Shown here piece by piece: positions 5,327-7,640 of a stretch of 7,640 bases of DNA. Every line of letters starts with the position of its first letter. The first letter of the stretch is position 1. The stretch is from Nitrospirota bacterium (GTDB lineage Bacteria > Nitrospirota_A > Leptospirillia > Leptospirillales > Leptospirillaceae): contig DAIBSV010000089.1 of NCBI GenBank assembly GCA_027415455.1, positions 1 to 7,640 on the forward strand, written 5' to 3'. Below the pieces are notes generated by a model. That model made no database searches, was not told the origin of the DNA, and worked only from the letters and a program-made list of their open reading frames with translations. A program made the translations under genes and the position numbers.

Positions 5327-7435
5327 TCAACATGATTCAGATGAGGGAAAGCGGAAATCCTTCTCGAAAAACGGGGCCAGGGCACCGGCGACCAGGGGAG
5401 GCGAGAACAGGAATCCCTGGGCCAGGGAACATCCGTTCTCCCTGAGAAACGCGGCCTGATCGGCGCGTTCCGCCCCCGCCCCGACGGCGGAGAGATCCAG
5501 ATCCTTCGCCAGGGCGAGGAGTGTCCGGACAATGGCGGTAGTCCGGGGATCCCGTCCAATCTCCGCCACAAATTCCCGGTCGATCTTGATCCGGTCCACC
5601 GGAAACCGCCGGAGAGAACCCAGGGAAGAGAACCCCTTGCCGAAGTCGTCGATGACCAGGCGCACCCCGATCTCCCGAAGCTCGGAGAAAATGGTTCCCG
5701 CGTCCTTATGGAAAAAGACCGACTCGGAAAACTCGAATTCGAGACGCTCCGGCGGAAGCTTCGTCTCCCGGAGGACTGAGCGGACGGAGGCGACAAAGGA
5801 AGAGGAATCCTGAAGCTGGCGTCCGGAGACGTTCACCGAAAGAAAGGCCCGGCTCCCCGTCCACCGGACGGCCTCCCGGCAGGCTTCCCGGAGAACCCAG
5901 GTCCCGAGGCTCCCGATCAGTCCGGCCGACTCGGCGTGGTCGATGAACTCTCCCGGAAGCAGAAGGCCCTTTTCCGGATGGTTCCAGCGGACCAGGGTTT
6001 CAAAACCGACGGGTTTTTTTGTGGCGAGGTCGACGACCGGCTGGAACTCGAGAAAGATCTCGTGTCTCAGAAGGGCCTGCCGGAGCGCATTGGTCATGGA
6101 GACCCTCCGGTCGAGGGCGGCCGACATCTCCCCCGAGAAGAACTCCACCGCGTTCGAGCGACGCTCTTTGGCCTTGTACATGGCGATGTCTGCGTTTCTG
6201 AGGAGCTCCGAGGCCTCCAGCCCGTCCCGAGGATAGATGGAAACCCCGATGCTGGCGGAGACCACGAGGTCTTGTCCTCCGATCCGGATCGGCCGGGACA
6301 GTTCTCCGAAAATCCGGCCGACTGCGGCCAGGATCCCGGCCTGGCTGTCGAAGCCGGTCATGATGACGGTAAACTCGTCCCCGCCCATCCGGGCGACCGT
6401 GTCCTCTCCCCGGGTCACACTGACAAGACGGGAGGCGGCTTCCCGGAGAACGAGGTCTCCGGCCTGGTGGCCCAGGCTGTCGTTGACCTCCTTGAAGCTG
6501 TCGAGATCCATGTACAGAAGGGCGAGCGGCCCCCCCTGGCGCCGGGCCCGCTCCAGGGCCTGGTCGAGCCGGTCGTGAAAAAGGACGCGGTTGGGAATCC
6601 GGGTGAGGTGGTCGAACTGGGCCTGATAGGCGAGACGGCGCTCCATTTCGCGCTTCTCCGTCACGTCGCGGAAGACCTGGACGACCCCGGTGATCCGATG
6701 TTCGGCGTCCCGGACGGGGGAGGCGGTCTCCTCGATCGCAATCTTCCGACCGTCACGGGAGAGAAGGGATGTGTGAACGCCAGACCCCGAAAGGGATGCT
6801 CCGGCCAGGCAACGCCGGACCGGGTCGTCGACACGCTCCCCGGTCGCGTCGTTTTCGATCCGGAATACCTCCTCCACCGGACGGCCGGTGGCCTCGAGAA
6901 GGGAATATCCGGTCAGTGTTTCGGCGACGGGATTCATGAAGGAGACCAGCCCCTGGCCGTCTGCCACGATGACGGCATCCCCGAGTGATTTGAGGGTCAC
7001 GAACCACTGCTCCCTCTCCCGGGCCAGCGAGGTCATGAGCTGCCTTCTCCGGGAGATGTCCCGGACCATGACCATGTACCCGGCGATCTTTCCGTTTCCC
7101 CGGGAGGAGAGGATCTTTCGCCCGGAGGCCTCCCCGGGAAAGGTCGTTCCGTCCTTCCGGCGGTACTCCACTTCATAGGGTGCGAGACTTTCGGAGGCCC
7201 CGGTCGAGTACCGGAGCCTTCCCTGCTCGATGAAGTCCTCGTGGCGGGCATAGAGAACGGCGATGGACTGGCCGATAAGCTCGGAGGGGTCGTAGCCGAA
7301 AATCCTCCGGACGGAGGGGCTTGCCAGGACGATGCGACGCCGGGGATCGACGGCCAGGATGGCGTCGACGGACGACTCGAAAATCGCCTGAAACCGGTAA
7401 TGCTCCTCTTCCCAGCGAGTCTTGCGCCCTGGCAC
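5327..7435 (-). CDS. PAS-PAS-GGDEF-EAL protein (cyclic-di-GMP cyclase with variant phosphodiesterase domain)
   Basis: A 702-residue protein of cyclic-di-GMP turnover with no signal peptide or membrane helix, so it is cytoplasmic. Domains in order: PAS (about 10-130, ending MVMVRDISRRR), PAS (about 137-262, ending VFRDVTEKREMERR), GGDEF (about 265-435) and EAL (about 445-690). The cyclase domain has DLDSFKEVNDSLGH (310-323), an intact GGDEF (351-355) and an inhibitory-site RxxD (RGED, 342-345) five residues before it. In the EAL domain the signature reads ETL (479-481). Asn535, Glu568, IDDFG (595-599), Lys617 and QG (673-674) are kept. The usual AEGVET region reads GAGAER (652-657), so the first glutamate is Ala653 while Glu656 remains. 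Synthesis of cyclic-di-GMP is likely; hydrolysis may be weak or lost. The PAS ligands are unknown. The GTG start is set by AAGGAGG just upstream. Confidence 0.93.
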   Translation of the reverse strand: MPGRKTRWEEEHYRFQAIFESSVDAILAVDPRRRIVLASPSVRRIFGYDPSELIGQSIAVLYARHEDFIEQGRLRYSTGASESLAPYEVEYRRKDGTTFPGEASGRKILSSRGNGKIAGYMVMVRDISRRRQLMTSLAREREQWFVTLKSLGDAVIVADGQGLVSFMNPVAETLTGYSLLEATGRPVEEVFRIENDATGERVDDPVRRCLAGASLSGSGVHTSLLSRDGRKIAIEETASPVRDAEHRITGVVQVFRDVTEKREMERRLAYQAQFDHLTRIPNRVLFHDRLDQALERARRQGGPLALLYMDLDSFKEVNDSLGHQAGDLVLREAASRLVSVTRGEDTVARMGGDEFTVIMTGFDSQAGILAAVGRIFGELSRPIRIGGQDLVVSASIGVSIYPRDGLEASELLRNADIAMYKAKERRSNAVEFFSGEMSAALDRRVSMTNALRQALLRHEIFLEFQPVVDLATKKPVGFETLVRWNHPEKGLLLPGEFIDHAESAGLIGSLGTWVLREACREAVRWTGSRAFLSVNVSGRQLQDSSSFVASVRSVLRETKLPPERLEFEFSESVFFHKDAGTIFSELREIGVRLVIDDFGKGFSSLGSLRRFPVDRIKIDREFVAEIGRDPRTTAIVRTLLALAKDLDLSAVGAGAERADQAAFLRENGCSLAQGFLFSPPLVAGALAPFFEKDFRFPSSESC

Positions 7436-7640
7436 AGGCCCTCCTTGACGGCCGATGAAAGAGGCCGACGGTCCCCGCGCAACCGCTTTCGAACCGAAGC
7501 AATCGGGTCGAAAGGACTTTCAGATCCAGCGTCCCGAATGATACCCATGAGGTATGATCCGGAAGGATTTTAGCATACTAGCCGAAATATTCCGAGAAAT
7601 AAATACATAAAAAATAATAATTATTATACTTTAAATAATC
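7436..7640 (-). promoter_or_regulatory. Upstream region of the GGDEF-EAL gene with AT-rich promoter tract
   Basis: No gene is visible in these 205 bases. From about 7570 to the right edge the DNA is mostly A and T, in sharp contrast to the rest of the window, as expected for a promoter or UP element. A perfect TATAAT reads on the minus strand at 7628-7623; its -35 would lie beyond the window edge. A weaker -10-like TATGCT (7577-7572) lacks a good -35. Nearer the gene are two small palindromes: GAAAG-GA-CTTTC (7510-7521) and ATACC-CATGA-GGTAT (7541-7555). Either could be an operator, but neither is longer than chance can readily produce. Confidence 0.45.
7440..7446 (-). promoter_or_regulatory. 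Ribosome binding site of the GGDEF-EAL gene
   Basis: AAGGAGG on the minus strand ends four bases before GTG 7435-7433 and fixes this start. A 5-bp inverted repeat (CGGCC 7449-7453 / GGCCG 7463-7467) lies immediately upstream. It could form a small hairpin in the mRNA without covering the site. Confidence 0.8.

Noticed and set aside
952..6988. Long open frames on the plus strand (for example 952-1656, 3116-4204, 4217-5260, 5936-6988).
   Set aside because: All lie opposite well-supported genes, have biased Gly/Arg/Pro/Asp/Glu composition and no domain pattern. They arise from the GC-rich codon use of the true genes.
5164..7467. The shared CGGCCGATGA in hairpins before glgE (minus strand) and before the GGDEF-EAL gene (plus strand).
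   Set aside because: A ten-base match between two places is expected by chance many times in a window of this size, and the two copies are in opposite orientation relative to their genes.

Overview
The window is GC-rich, tightly packed bacterial DNA. Four complete genes lie head to tail on the minus strand, and the end of a fifth gene on the plus strand runs towards them. The strong Shine-Dalgarno sequences, overlapping stop/start codons and all-GTG starts point to a bacterium. Codon use is heavy in CGG, TCC and GGA. The species cannot be fixed from the sequence; a Gram-negative of the Nitrospirota/Leptospirillum type is only a guess. No tRNA, rRNA, CRISPR array, insertion sequence or prophage gene is visible.

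Layout, left to right. Positions 1-163 hold the last 53 codons of a plus-strand gene of unknown function. Positions 164-306 are a short convergent gap with a weak terminator-like hairpin. Positions 307-1557 (minus) encode a 12-helix major facilitator transporter. Positions 1554-3098 (minus) encode a maltokinase. Positions 3095-5107 (minus) encode GlgE, the maltose-1-phosphate maltosyltransferase. Positions 5108-5326 are a 219-bp leader/spacer with several small hairpins. Positions 5327-7435 (minus) encode a soluble PAS-PAS-GGDEF-EAL protein of cyclic-di-GMP signalling. Positions 7436-7640 are its upstream region, which turns sharply AT-rich in the last 70 bases.

How the genes work together. 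Transcription runs right to left. glgE, mak and the transporter form one operon whose genes overlap by four bases (GTGA, start inside stop) at both junctions, so they are probably translationally coupled. Maltokinase makes maltose 1-phosphate from maltose and ATP, and GlgE adds the maltosyl unit to an alpha-1,4-glucan. Together they are two consecutive steps of the trehalose-to-glucan (GlgE) pathway. Trehalose synthase and branching enzyme are not in the window. The transporter's substrate is unknown; its tight coupling suggests a sugar-related role. The signalling gene has its own strong ribosome binding site and a candidate AT-rich promoter region. No convincing terminator separates it from glgE, so read-through is possible.

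The most notable points are a phosphodiesterase domain with a changed active-site motif beside an intact cyclase domain, a possible attenuator-like leader before glgE, and the coupling of an uncharacterised transporter to the GlgE pathway. I see no wholly new system here.
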